Origin: Gemmobacter serpentinus
GTDB lineage: Bacteria; Pseudomonadota; Alphaproteobacteria; Rhodobacterales; Rhodobacteraceae
DNA length: 60,269 nucleotides
Reading direction: 5' to 3'
NCBI RefSeq assembly: GCF_008973825.1
Contig: NZ_WCHR01000025.1
Location: forward strand, 1 to 60,269
Part shown: piece by piece, positions 35,501 through 43,282 of the stretch
How the letters are laid out: every line of letters starts with the position of its first letter
Numbering within the stretch: the stretch's first letter is position 1
Program-made: the position numbers and the translations under genes
Notes under the pieces: model-generated
The model's database searches: none
What the model was told of the DNA's origin: nothing
The model's input: only the letters and a program-made list of their open reading frames with translations

Positions 35501-35672
35501 CATGAGCCGCATCGCCGTGCCGATGATTGGCGGCATGGTGTCGTCCACCATCCTGACATTGGTCGTGATTCCGGCTGTCTACGCACTGATCAAGGGGCGC
35601 GGGCTGGCGAAGGCAGAAGACATTGCCAAGGGTGGTGCAGTCGTAAAGCCAATGGGTCAATCCCTGGCCTGA
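32502..35672 (+). CDS. cusA: CusA-type heavy-metal RND efflux pump
   Basis: The 1,056-residue proton-driven RND transporter exports Cu(I)/Ag(I) from periplasm and cytoplasm. It has 12 membrane helices and two large periplasmic loops. Family landmarks include the N-terminal '[26 protein letters not shown]' region, '[15 protein letters not shown]' near residue 558 and '[18 protein letters not shown]' near 660. The Met residues in these last two motifs match those used by CusA to coordinate monovalent metal, favouring Cu/Ag over the divalent CzcA type. It is the last gene of the efflux string. Confidence 0.94.
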   Translation: [1056 protein letters not shown]

Positions 35673-35746
35673 AAGTAGTCGGAAAAACCCCAGCAAAACT
35701 GATTGGAGCAAGCAATTCCGAGGTCTCTCTTCCGCGTCAAGCCATC

Positions 35747-36592
35747 TCATCGGGAGATTTCTCCTGCCAAAACGGCGCGTCCGTGCACGGCGAGGATTGC
35801 AGCGAACCTTGGACAGCCAAACTGTCGCACGACATCTAGGACACGAGCATCGTAGGCGGTTTGGCCAATCAGGCTGCACAAATCCGATTCGTGAAACTGT
35901 CGGTTGGCGCTCGGAGCAGCCCGAATCTGCTGATGGAGCTCAAGCGTTTTGGGATCTTGGTTGGCCAGCAGCTTCGGCTCAGAAAAAACCGTTGGAGCCC
36001 GGCTTGACGAACTGGTCCGCCAGCGCCGCATGAAGCCGAGCAAGTAGCCAGCCGGGACATGGGCATTGCCGCGCGACCGGTTGAAGGTCAGGAAACGTTC
36101 CCAGATGACCTGCGTGTCGACGTTCCAGCAGGCCAGCGATGTCTTCGCAGCCTTGATCAAGGCTGCCCAGGGTGTTCGATAGACGTTCGTTCCTACGCCG
36201 ATCTCGATCTTTCCTGCAAAGATAGTTTTGTTCTTAGACTCTCTAGATTGTGATGTGTCGCCTGGGGCTGACACGACATCTGGCAACGCATCGACATCGC
36301 TGCTCCCCGCGAACCGGAAAAGCCAAGGCGCGAACTTGCCGTTCGTCTTCCACCGGACCAGCGCCAGGCCAGAGGCTGCGAGCTCGACCAAAAGCACCGT
36401 CAGATGTTGCCGCGACACCCTCATTTTTTCCGCAAGATGAGCCAGCGTGAAAGCGGCAGTCCCGCGCTCGAGCCCGTTGTACCCATCTTTCCAGGCAATC
36501 CCGTCGAGGATGATCGTCGCGAGCTTATGGGCCGCCGTGGATAATGGGGTTTCCGTGATGCGGCGCAAGATAGCGCCCGTGGTGAGTTCCAT
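35747..36592 (-). CDS. Winged-helix protein, possible plasmid replication/regulatory factor
   Basis: I do not recognise this 281-residue protein with certainty. Residues about 45-95 look like a winged helix-turn-helix ('LAHLAEKMRVSRQHLTVLLVELAASGLALVRW'). The middle is polar, and the C-terminal half is Arg- and Ala-rich without membrane segments. It faces away from the transfer operon and converges on cusA. Similar N-terminal wHTH proteins occur in plasmid replication initiators and in element regulators, but no replication origin repeats are seen beside it. Function remains open. Confidence 0.6.
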   Translation of the reverse strand: MELTTGAILRRITETPLSTAAHKLATIILDGIAWKDGYNGLERGTAAFTLAHLAEKMRVSRQHLTVLLVELAASGLALVRWKTNGKFAPWLFRFAGSSDVDALPDVVSAPGDTSQSRESKNKTIFAGKIEIGVGTNVYRTPWAALIKAAKTSLACWNVDTQVIWERFLTFNRSRGNAHVPAGYLLGFMRRWRTSSSSRAPTVFSEPKLLANQDPKTLELHQQIRAAPSANRQFHESDLCSLIGQTAYDARVLDVVRQFGCPRFAAILAVHGRAVLAGEISR

Positions 36593-36807
36593 GATGTGTC
36601 GTTCCGTCTTGGGGCGACATCAGACCGCGAGGCGTGCAAAATTTCGTTCCGGCAAAGGTATTTGCCGGTTGAACGGACCCAAAGCTCGCGCTAAAGTCCC
36701 ACTACCACGAGGAAATCAGTGCGGCGTCGGGCCTATGGTCTGGCGTCGTTTCTGTTTCTAGGGGTTACGTCTTTAGATCGTTTCGGAGGGGGTAGTCGTT
36801 CAGGTTC

Positions 36808-37446
36808 TCAGTAGTGAACTTCTTCGTGTCCGTAGCTGCCTTCATAGTCGCGCCACTCGACGAAGACCGACCGGTGCCAATAGCTGCGACAGTCGGTCGG
36901 CACGGCGAAGTCTGAGGCGGTCGGCACCGCAGAAACGCTGCTCCGACGGCGGCTGTATTCGCCTTGATCGCCGTAGCTGCCCATGTAGACACTGCCCCAA
37001 CTGTTACAGTCGCCATCAGAGCTGCGCCGCTGCTGGTAAGTGATCTCGAACACGCGGATCGAGCGGACGAAGTCAAACGCCGGGTCCGATATGTCGACAT
37101 CCGCCCGATCTTGGACAAGCTGAAATGCGAAGGGCGTTTCCGGGACCGAGACGAGCGGCACAGGCTCACCGCGGAGCGCGATGTCGAACAGGCGCTCTAT
37201 CGGTTTCGCCTCGCCCCGGAAACTCACCCGCATCGGGCAGTTCCAGATCTGCAGCGGCGGCTCAATCGGCCACGGCGTGATGCGGCGGATGAAGACTGCA
37301 CGGGCATGCGCGCATTCTGCCGAGGCCGGCCAGCCCCCTGCGAGGCAAAGAAGGATCGCGCAGTCGACTGGGTAAGCCATTGCCGGAGTGACGGTTACGG
37401 TTGAGAGACCGACACCCAGGAGGAGGGCAGGGAGGAGAGGTTTCAC
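36808..37446 (-). CDS. Exported Cys-containing protein near transfer genes, TrbM-like N-terminus
   Basis: The 212-residue product has a signal peptide ending at 'PAMA' near residue 24. The mature start, 'YPVDCAILLCLAGGWPASAECAHARAVFIRRI' (residues 25-56), resembles the cysteine-rich start of TrbM proteins. The rest is β-rich and ends with many Tyr and Ser residues. I chose the GTG at 37446 because GAAGGA lies eight bases upstream and it overlaps the stop of the preceding gene (GTGA). It probably acts in the periplasm during conjugation; TrbM-family membership is only partial. Confidence 0.65.
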   Translation of the reverse strand: MKPLLPALLLGVGLSTVTVTPAMAYPVDCAILLCLAGGWPASAECAHARAVFIRRITPWPIEPPLQIWNCPMRVSFRGEAKPIERLFDIALRGEPVPLVSVPETPFAFQLVQDRADVDISDPAFDFVRSIRVFEITYQQRRSSDGDCNSWGSVYMGSYGDQGEYSRRRSSVSAVPTASDFAVPTDCRSYWHRSVFVEWRDYEGSYGHEEVHY

Positions 37447-37736
37447 GGGAGGTCCTTCTGAGCTGGCTGGATGTTGAGGAAGGTTGAATAGGCCTCGGTT
37501 GCCCTGTGGGCTTCCGACAGGGCGCGATTGCGCTCTGTGTCGAGGCAGGCGATGTGGGTGCTGACGGCCGCAAAATAGGCTTCGAACTCGGCCGCGATCT
37601 CTGCGCGGTACTCGGCGAGAACCGCCTCGGGGAGGTCGGTGACCGGCACTTCGGGCGGCAGGCAACGAATCACCTCTGGTTGTGCAATGGCTGCGGAGTT
37701 CATAAACATGAACACAATGATCGCGGCCAAATTCAT
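37443..37736 (-). CDS. Small exported coiled protein, unknown
   Basis: From the ATG at 37736 the 97-residue product has a signal peptide (MNLAAIIVFMFMNSAAIA) followed by a short helical, charged mature part with two cysteines ('VIRCLPPEV' and 'HIACLDTER'). An ATG at 37751 is also possible. Its stop overlaps the start of the next exported protein, forming a two-gene minus-strand operon divergent from the T4SS. Function is unknown; a periplasmic transfer accessory role is inferred from position. Confidence 0.6.
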   Translation of the reverse strand: MNLAAIIVFMFMNSAAIAQPEVIRCLPPEVPVTDLPEAVLAEYRAEIAAEFEAYFAAVSTHIACLDTERNRALSEAHRATEAYSTFLNIQPAQKDLP

Positions 37737-37751
37737 CTCTCGTCTGCGCAT

Positions 37752-38042
37752 CTGAAGTGCTAATCCGGCCGATTGAACCGATCCGTGAACCCGCAAAAAT
37801 GCCAATATTTCTTGGTCTTTTCTCAACGTCTGCGTCTCATTACGTGGCTCCATTTTCTCGAGGACCGACCGGTGCAGCTGCCTTCATGACACGCCGTCCG
37901 GTTCAACCGCAGGTTCGGGCATACGCCCTTCTTCTATTGTGTTTGTCATTTTTGTGTTGAATGCGCCATACTTTCTGTTAGGCATCGCCTCACAAAGAAA
38001 TCTGCGATACAACGTTCCCAACAGATGATCCGAGGGGACCCC
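37752..38042. other. Divergent intergenic region before the transfer operon
   Basis: About 290 bp separate the exported minus-strand pair from the first plus-strand gene. It is more AT-rich than its surroundings, especially around 37930-37980, and probably contains the promoters of both transcripts. I see no credible gene, tRNA or clear origin-like repeat in it. Confidence 0.5.
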
Positions 38043-38381
38043 ATGAATACCAAACGGCGCGCATTGCCTGTCTTGCTGGAGCGTGACTTCCGCAAGCTGG
38101 CCGCATCCGAAGGAGCGACTGTTGAGATCGAGTGTGTCAGTGCGCCCAACCCCGACGAACGGTTCTCGGGGGAATGGCTGTTCTACGTTGTCAGCCCCGC
38201 GGGCGAACGCTTCCTTCTGGTCACGGCGCTTGCGCGGGAACGTATCGTCAATTCCCCGATCGGTATGTTCGGGCTCGCCTTCGGCAAGCTCAACCTCGAC
38301 CATCTCGACGTGCCTGCTGTCGCTGGCGCTGTCTGCACTGGCATGCGGAGCCGCCCAGGCGGAAGTGATCCGCTGGAATGA
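38043..38381 (+). CDS. Hypothetical protein heading the T4SS operon
   Basis: The 112-residue product is soluble and unknown ('[23 protein letters not shown]' start; '[27 protein letters not shown]' centre). A GAGGGG lies just upstream of the ATG at 38043. Its last roughly 40 codons overlap, in another frame, the signal-peptide region of the lytic transglycosylase. This overlap is unusual and could reflect either true overlapping genes or a one-base frameshift. Confidence 0.55.
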   Translation: MNTKRRALPVLLERDFRKLAASEGATVEIECVSAPNPDERFSGEWLFYVVSPAGERFLLVTALARERIVNSPIGMFGLAFGKLNLDHLDVPAVAGAVCTGMRSRPGGSDPLE

Positions 38382-38988
38382 TCCGGAAGGGCAGGGCGGA
38401 GAAGTCCACCTTGCAGCACTTGATTCATCCGTCCTGCGCTATGACGGTCAGGGGCAGCTCATCGTTCCTATTCACCCTGAACCAGTTGAAGAAGAGACGC
38501 GGGAAGGGGAGGGGGCAGAAGTCGCCGCTGATGTCTCCTTCAGCACCAAAGGGGTTGCAGCCCCAAGGGATGTCTTGCCACAGGTCCGGCTGATTGCGAC
38601 CCGCTATCAAGACCATCCGGCCTTGGCGCAACTGGAGCTTTCGCCCGCTGAATGGGCCGCATTCTTTCAGGCAATGATCAAGGTCGAGAGCAATTACACA
38701 CAAGAGGCTGTCAGCCATGCCGGTGCGCTTGGCCTCGCGCAACTGATGCCCGGCACGGCTGATTATCTCAACGTTGACCCCTCGGACCCCATCGAAAACC
38801 TCGACGGCGGCGCACGCTATCTTCTGGAACAAATGGCCGCCTTCGGCAGCCTAGAGCTTGCCCTTGCCGCCTACAACGCCGGCCCCGAGGCCGTGCGCAA
38901 ATACGACGGCGTGCCACCCTACGCCGAGACACAATCCCACATCGTCAAGGTGATGGCGGTCTATGACCGCATCCTCACCGAGCTCTGA
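38230..38988 (+). CDS. virB1: VirB1-like lytic transglycosylase
   Basis: This periplasmic SLT-family enzyme opens peptidoglycan for T4SS assembly. A hydrophobic signal sequence ends at 'CGAAQA', and the mature protein starts '[10 protein letters not shown]'. The SLT domain (about the last 130 residues) has the catalytic Glu in 'IKVESNY', then '[15 protein letters not shown]' and '[17 protein letters not shown]'. The start is unclear: no ATG or GTG precedes the signal in frame except a GTG at 38083, which would overlap the upstream gene heavily. I give the TTG at 38230 as the best guess, without a good ribosome site. Confidence 0.8.
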   Translation: MRGNVSSIPRSVCSGSPSASSTSTISTCLLSLALSALACGAAQAEVIRWNDPEGQGGEVHLAALDSSVLRYDGQGQLIVPIHPEPVEEETREGEGAEVAADVSFSTKGVAAPRDVLPQVRLIATRYQDHPALAQLELSPAEWAAFFQAMIKVESNYTQEAVSHAGALGLAQLMPGTADYLNVDPSDPIENLDGGARYLLEQMAAFGSLELALAAYNAGPEAVRKYDGVPPYAETQSHIVKVMAVYDRILTEL

Positions 38989-39010
38989 ACCAAGAAGGAC
39001 AACTCACCCA

Positions 39011-39310
39011 ATGCGCAACCAAAACGTGGCTCTTCTGGGCCTGACCCTTTGCACCCTTTTTCTGGCGCAAGCCGAGCCAGCACTCGCGCAGGTGGTCTTC
39101 ACCAAGGCCGAAACCGTGGCCACCGGCGTTCTGGCCTCCTTCCGGGGCACCCTCGCGACAGCCTTCTTCGGCATCGCCTTCGTGGTGACCGGCTTCCTCG
39201 CGGCCTTCAACCGGATTTCCTGGGCCTGGGTGGCATTGGTTGTGGTAGGTGCCTTCCTTGTTTTTGCCGGCCCCGCCATTGTCGCCAACCTGCGCTCGTC
39301 CTTCAGCTGA
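39011..39310 (+). CDS. virB2: VirB2/TrbC-like pilin
   Basis: The 99-residue precursor has a signal peptide ending near 'PALA', leaving a short mature protein with two long hydrophobic helices ('TLATAFFGIAFVVTGFLAAF' and 'WAWVALVVVGAFLVFAGPAIV'), the classic T4SS major pilin layout. An AAGGA lies upstream of the ATG at 39011. It is followed 15 bp later by virB3. Confidence 0.9.
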   Translation: MRNQNVALLGLTLCTLFLAQAEPALAQVVFTKAETVATGVLASFRGTLATAFFGIAFVVTGFLAAFNRISWAWVALVVVGAFLVFAGPAIVANLRSSFS

Positions 39311-39325
39311 GGCGAGACCAGACCC

Positions 39326-39592
39326 ATGGAGAAAAGCGCGGTCATCCTCGGGCTCTCGCGGCAAGCCAAGTTTCTTGGCCTGCCGATGCCCTATGCCATG
39401 GCAGTGGGAGCGATGACCGTGCTGCCCTTCATCTTGTTCAAGCCGGTTTGGTGGTTCTTGACCGCACCGATCTGGTACGGGCTTGCCCGCTTTGCGACGA
39501 AGCTGAACCCGAATGGGCATCACGTCTTTGCCGTTATGATGCAGGTGACGCCGATGGCCATCCTGCGGAAAGGGCGGCGTCATGTTTCTTGA
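39326..39592 (+). CDS. virB3: VirB3-like inner-membrane T4SS protein
   Basis: The 88-residue protein has the VirB3/TrbD pattern: a short polar N-terminus ('ILGLSRQAKFLGLPMPYAM'), one hydrophobic hairpin ('VGAMTVLPFILFKPVWWFL') and a charged tail. It anchors near the VirB4 ATPase. The gene overlaps virB4 by eleven bases. Confidence 0.9.
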   Translation: MEKSAVILGLSRQAKFLGLPMPYAMAVGAMTVLPFILFKPVWWFLTAPIWYGLARFATKLNPNGHHVFAVMMQVTPMAILRKGRRHVS

Positions 39593-41924
39593 GAGAGAAG
39601 GCCTGCGGGGCAGGGCGCGGGCGCTGATCCCGGCGGATCCGAAGATCTATGCGCATCTGCCTTATGTCATTGAGCTTGATGACGAGGTGGTGCGCACCCG
39701 CGACAACGGGCTGATGATCTCGCTCGAAGTGACCGGCATTGACGGGATCACATCCGGGTCTTCGGCGGTCACCGCCCTTCGGGCGGGGTTCGCGCATCTG
39801 CTCGACACGTTGGATGAACGTTTCAGCTTCTATCTGCACCGGATGATGCGCCCGGCCCAAGCTCAGCTGAAACCGATCCACGGCCAAAGCTTTGCAGCCG
39901 ATATCGACCGGGCATGGAACACGGAACTGCAGCGCCGCAACCTGCAGGAATCCGTGCTGATCCTCACGGTCGTCCGGCGGCAAGTTGCTCCGCTGGCTGT
40001 CCCGCTCTTTGGCAAAGCGGCGGCAAAGGTCTGGGGCGAGGATACCGACCGGCGCTTGGAAGAGTTGCGCGAGGTGGTTTCGATCCTCGAGACCGGACTT
40101 GGCGTCAAATCCCATCGGCTCAAGATCAGCGATGGCAGCCTGATCGGCTTTTACGCCTCGCTCCTGACCGGCGAGTTGCGCAGCAAACCACGCAGTCCCT
40201 TTGGCATCATCGCCGAAGATGCCAGCGATGCCGCCATTCGCTTCGGCAAAGGTCAGTTCGCGGTGGAGGAGGGGGCAGATACGCCGCGCGTCGGTGCTGT
40301 TCTCTATGTCAAATCCTATGCGACCTCGACCTGGCCCGGCATGCTGGATGCACTCGGGGCCTCCCGCAATACCATTATCACCCACAGCTACACGCCGATT
40401 GAGCGAGGCAGCATCACCGAACGCGTGAAACGCCGCGTGGCGCAAATGCGGGCTTCCGAAGACATCGCTGCGACGATCGAGGCCCAACTTTTTGAGGCTG
40501 CTGACAAATCCGAAAGCGGCGAGCTCGGCTTTGGTATCCATCAGATGACCATCACGGTCTTTGCCAGTGATCAGGCGGCACTGGATACCGAAGTCGCCCG
40601 CATCCGCGGAATCGCGCATCAAAACGGCATGCGGTTGGTTCGCGAAGTCACAGCGCTCGAGGCCGCCTTCTTCGCCATGCACCCCGGCAACATGGACTAC
40701 CGGGCGCGGGACATGACGGTCTCGTCCTTGAACTTCGCCGATATGGCAGCACTACATGCCGCAGATACCGGGACGGAAGCCGCGCGCCTGCCATGGCAAA
40801 CGCCGCTGACGTTGTTTCAAACTTTGCAGGGCAGTCTGCATCGGTTCAGTTTCCATGAACCCGGCGACCCGAAAGCTGAGCCGACCAACGGCCATACGCT
40901 CGTCTTGGGCAAGTCCGGCGGTGGTAAGACCACCACTGTCGCCTTCCTCGCGGCCCAGGCTCAAAGGGTAGGGGGCCGTACGATCATCTTTGACAAGGAA
41001 GCGGGGCTCAAAATGGCGGTCCGTGCCCTTGGTGGCCGCTATGCAGAAATCCGTGCCGGACGGCCGACCGGGCTGAATCCGCTTGCCACAGAATCCGGCG
41101 AACGCGGAGAGGCGTGGTTTCTGGATTGGCTGGTGGCCCTTCTCGAACAGCGCAGCGGGCCGATGACACCGATGCAGTCTGAGGCCCTCAAATCCGCCAT
41201 TTCTCAGAATGGCAAAGCCCGCGAAGGGTTGCGGAACTTCCGCGCGTTTCAGGAGCTTTTCGGTGATGTCGGCGATGGGCTCGATCTCGCGCAGCGGATC
41301 AGCGAATGGGGGCCGGAAGGGCGCTACGGCTGGGTGTTCGGCGAGGCCGAAGAGCCGGTGGTGGATTTCACCAGCCATGATGTGACGGCCGTGGATCTGA
41401 CAGAAATTCTCGACCTCGGCACCGAACGCACCGCGATCCTCGGCTATCTCTTCCGCCGTATCGAGATGCTGATCGAAGAAAAGCGCCCGACGCTCATTCT
41501 GATCGACGAGGCATGGAAGGTCCTCGACGACGAATACTTCGCCAAGAAGCTCGCCGAATGGTTGGTGACCGCGCGCAAGAAAAACGTCGTCGTGGTGATG
41601 ATGACCCAGTTTCCAAACCAGATCCGGGGCTCAAAAGCCCGCTCGATCCTGGAAGCCCTGCCGAACCAGCTCTTGTTCCCAAACGGTGAAGCAGCAAGTG
41701 CCGACTATGACGGGTTCCGGCTGTCCGATGGCGAGCTGGATTTTGTCCTGAGCCCGATCCCAGGCCAGCGGATGGTGCTGTCACGCACGCCGCGCAGCTC
41801 GACCGTGCTGAACGTCGATCTCAAAGCTCTGGGGCCACTTCTGACAGCGCTTGGCGGTGGTCAGGCCGGGCTCAATGCCTTTGGCGCGGACTATGCCAAC
41901 CGGCCCAAATTCTGGAAGGAATGA
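39582..41924 (+). CDS. virB4: VirB4 T4SS ATPase
   Basis: VirB4 (780 residues) powers pilus biogenesis and substrate transfer. An N-terminal CagE/TrbE/VirB4 domain precedes the ATPase domain with Walker A at about 443-451 ('LGKSGGGKTTT') and Walker B near 638 ('PTLILIDEAWKVLDDEYF'). A 'RKKNVVVVMMTQFPNQI' sensor region follows. It is close to the family length and intact. Confidence 0.96.
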   Translation: MFLEREGLRGRARALIPADPKIYAHLPYVIELDDEVVRTRDNGLMISLEVTGIDGITSGSSAVTALRAGFAHLLDTLDERFSFYLHRMMRPAQAQLKPIHGQSFAADIDRAWNTELQRRNLQESVLILTVVRRQVAPLAVPLFGKAAAKVWGEDTDRRLEELREVVSILETGLGVKSHRLKISDGSLIGFYASLLTGELRSKPRSPFGIIAEDASDAAIRFGKGQFAVEEGADTPRVGAVLYVKSYATSTWPGMLDALGASRNTIITHSYTPIERGSITERVKRRVAQMRASEDIAATIEAQLFEAADKSESGELGFGIHQMTITVFASDQAALDTEVARIRGIAHQNGMRLVREVTALEAAFFAMHPGNMDYRARDMTVSSLNFADMAALHAADTGTEAARLPWQTPLTLFQTLQGSLHRFSFHEPGDPKAEPTNGHTLVLGKSGGGKTTTVAFLAAQAQRVGGRTIIFDKEAGLKMAVRALGGRYAEIRAGRPTGLNPLATESGERGEAWFLDWLVALLEQRSGPMTPMQSEALKSAISQNGKAREGLRNFRAFQELFGDVGDGLDLAQRISEWGPEGRYGWVFGEAEEPVVDFTSHDVTAVDLTEILDLGTERTAILGYLFRRIEMLIEEKRPTLILIDEAWKVLDDEYFAKKLAEWLVTARKKNVVVVMMTQFPNQIRGSKARSILEALPNQLLFPNGEAASADYDGFRLSDGELDFVLSPIPGQRMVLSRTPRSSTVLNVDLKALGPLLTALGGGQAGLNAFGADYANRPKFWKE

Positions 41925-41931
41925 TTGTCCA

Positions 41932-42159
41932 ATGAAATCAATATATTACATAACCTTGATTATGCGAGTCCGATTTTGGGCTGTCATGATGGGTGCATCC
42001 CTCGGTCTCGCCGCCTGCACCGGCGTGCCGATTGCCAAGACCAATTGCTGGGCCACCGCTGGATCCACTGTGACCACTTCCACCAAGGGCGCAAGCCCGG
42101 ATGCGGCGCTTGTCTCACGCGGCAACACTTCGGGTCTTGATGTCATTCCCTGCGAATAA
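41932..42159 (+). CDS. Small lipoprotein, VirB7 candidate
   Basis: The 75-residue product has an N-terminal hydrophobic signal with lipobox 'LAAC' near residue 29, followed by a short mature part with two more cysteines ('KTNC' and 'VIPC'). Size, lipobox and location in the virB operon suit VirB7, the lipoprotein that stabilises VirB9 in the outer-membrane core; sequence similarity is too short to prove it. An in-frame ATG at 41962 is an alternative start and gives a more typical lipoprotein signal. It overlaps the next gene by 20 bases. Confidence 0.7.
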   Translation: MKSIYYITLIMRVRFWAVMMGASLGLAACTGVPIAKTNCWATAGSTVTTSTKGASPDAALVSRGNTSGLDVIPCE

Positions 42160-43282
42160 ACCTCTTGGCATGATCGGGGCATTGGCCTTGGGCGCGGCGG
42201 TCCTGCCTTGGCCTGCGACGGCGCAAGGCGTGCCGATTGTCGACCCGAAATCTATCATCCAGCACGGGTTGGAGATCGCGCAGATGTCCTATCTGACCGG
42301 TGGGCGCGAACTTGAGGCCGACAAGAAGCGTCGTATCGACGAATTGCACCAGGACCAACTCGATGCGCTGGATGCCACGTTGGCGATGATGACGGGTCAG
42401 ACACCGTGGATCGGCGATCTCGAAGTGATCCCCGGCGCCGAGGCGGAAGTCCTCTATGCGGTTGAGGACAACAACCCTTATGCCGCCCGGCTTTTCGGCG
42501 ATGCCAAGACCAGCATCGAAGAGATGATCGTCGCCACCGCGCAGAAATACGCAGGGCACCCCGGCCTTGCCCGTGCCGGATTGAACCCGGTCGAGTTTCG
42601 CATCTGGTTCCAAAGCCTCGTGAAACAGGAGTCCGGGTTTTCCATCGGTGCACGTTCGCCCGTCGGAGCCTTTGGTCTGACGCAGGTTATGCCCGATACC
42701 GCCAAGGATCTTGGCATTTACCCCGCCTACTATGACGATCCGATGCTGCAGCTGGATGGTGGCGCGCGGTACTTCCTGACCCAGCTCAACACCTTCGGCT
42801 CGGTGCCGCTGGCCTTGGCGGCCTATAACGCCGGTCCGGGCAACGTCACAAAGTACGGCGGCATCCCGCCGTTTGAAGAGACGCAGAATTACGTCGTCCG
42901 CATTACCGGGTTCTTCAATGCCTATGCCGGCAAGATCACTGGCGTGGATCAGGTCGGCACTTTCGATCCACGCGACATGGCGATCGCCGAGGCCAGCAAC
43001 ACATCTGATGCTGGCCTGCACTATGGCATGGCCGCCTCTCTGGAGATTGAGGCGTCGCTGAAGCGGCTGCGCGCCATCATCGAGCGCATCCCGACAACCA
43101 AATCGACCAAAGAGGCGCTGGACCTCAACAGCTATGCCCGGGCGGAAGCCGTCCGCATTGGGCTCATGGTCGAGCGGGTCAAGGCAGCCCGCGTGAAGGT
43201 CGATCAAGCGCGCTACGCCCTCTGGCTGCAGGCCTATGCCATCGACGCAACATTCATCAAAGTGAAGGGTGGTTCCGAATGA
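42140..43282 (+). CDS. VirB5-like protein with inserted lytic transglycosylase domain
   Basis: From the ATG at 42140 this 380-residue exported protein has three parts. The signal peptide and first mature residues ('TAQGVPIVDPKSI') match the start of the next gene's product ('LAQGVPTVDLTSI'). Residues about 135-260 form an SLT domain with catalytic Glu in 'VKQESGF', 'PVGAFGLTQVMPDTA' and '[17 protein letters not shown]'. The C-terminal part again matches the neighbour: 'IPTTKSTKEALDLNSYARAE' against 'IPDTEGLKEAIDLNTRVTAE', and both end FIKV..GG.E. I infer duplication of a virB5-like gene and insertion of a peptidoglycan hydrolase. Confidence 0.88.
   Translation: MSFPANKPLGMIGALALGAAVLPWPATAQGVPIVDPKSIIQHGLEIAQMSYLTGGRELEADKKRRIDELHQDQLDALDATLAMMTGQTPWIGDLEVIPGAEAEVLYAVEDNNPYAARLFGDAKTSIEEMIVATAQKYAGHPGLARAGLNPVEFRIWFQSLVKQESGFSIGARSPVGAFGLTQVMPDTAKDLGIYPAYYDDPMLQLDGGARYFLTQLNTFGSVPLALAAYNAGPGNVTKYGGIPPFEETQNYVVRITGFFNAYAGKITGVDQVGTFDPRDMAIAEASNTSDAGLHYGMAASLEIEASLKRLRAIIERIPTTKSTKEALDLNSYARAEAVRIGLMVERVKAARVKVDQARYALWLQAYAIDATFIKVKGGSE

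Noticed and set aside
39534-40682. A 382-codon minus-strand frame opposite virB4
   Set aside because: It lies entirely across virB4 and the virB3 end, whose products are recognisable; composition is that of an antisense shadow.
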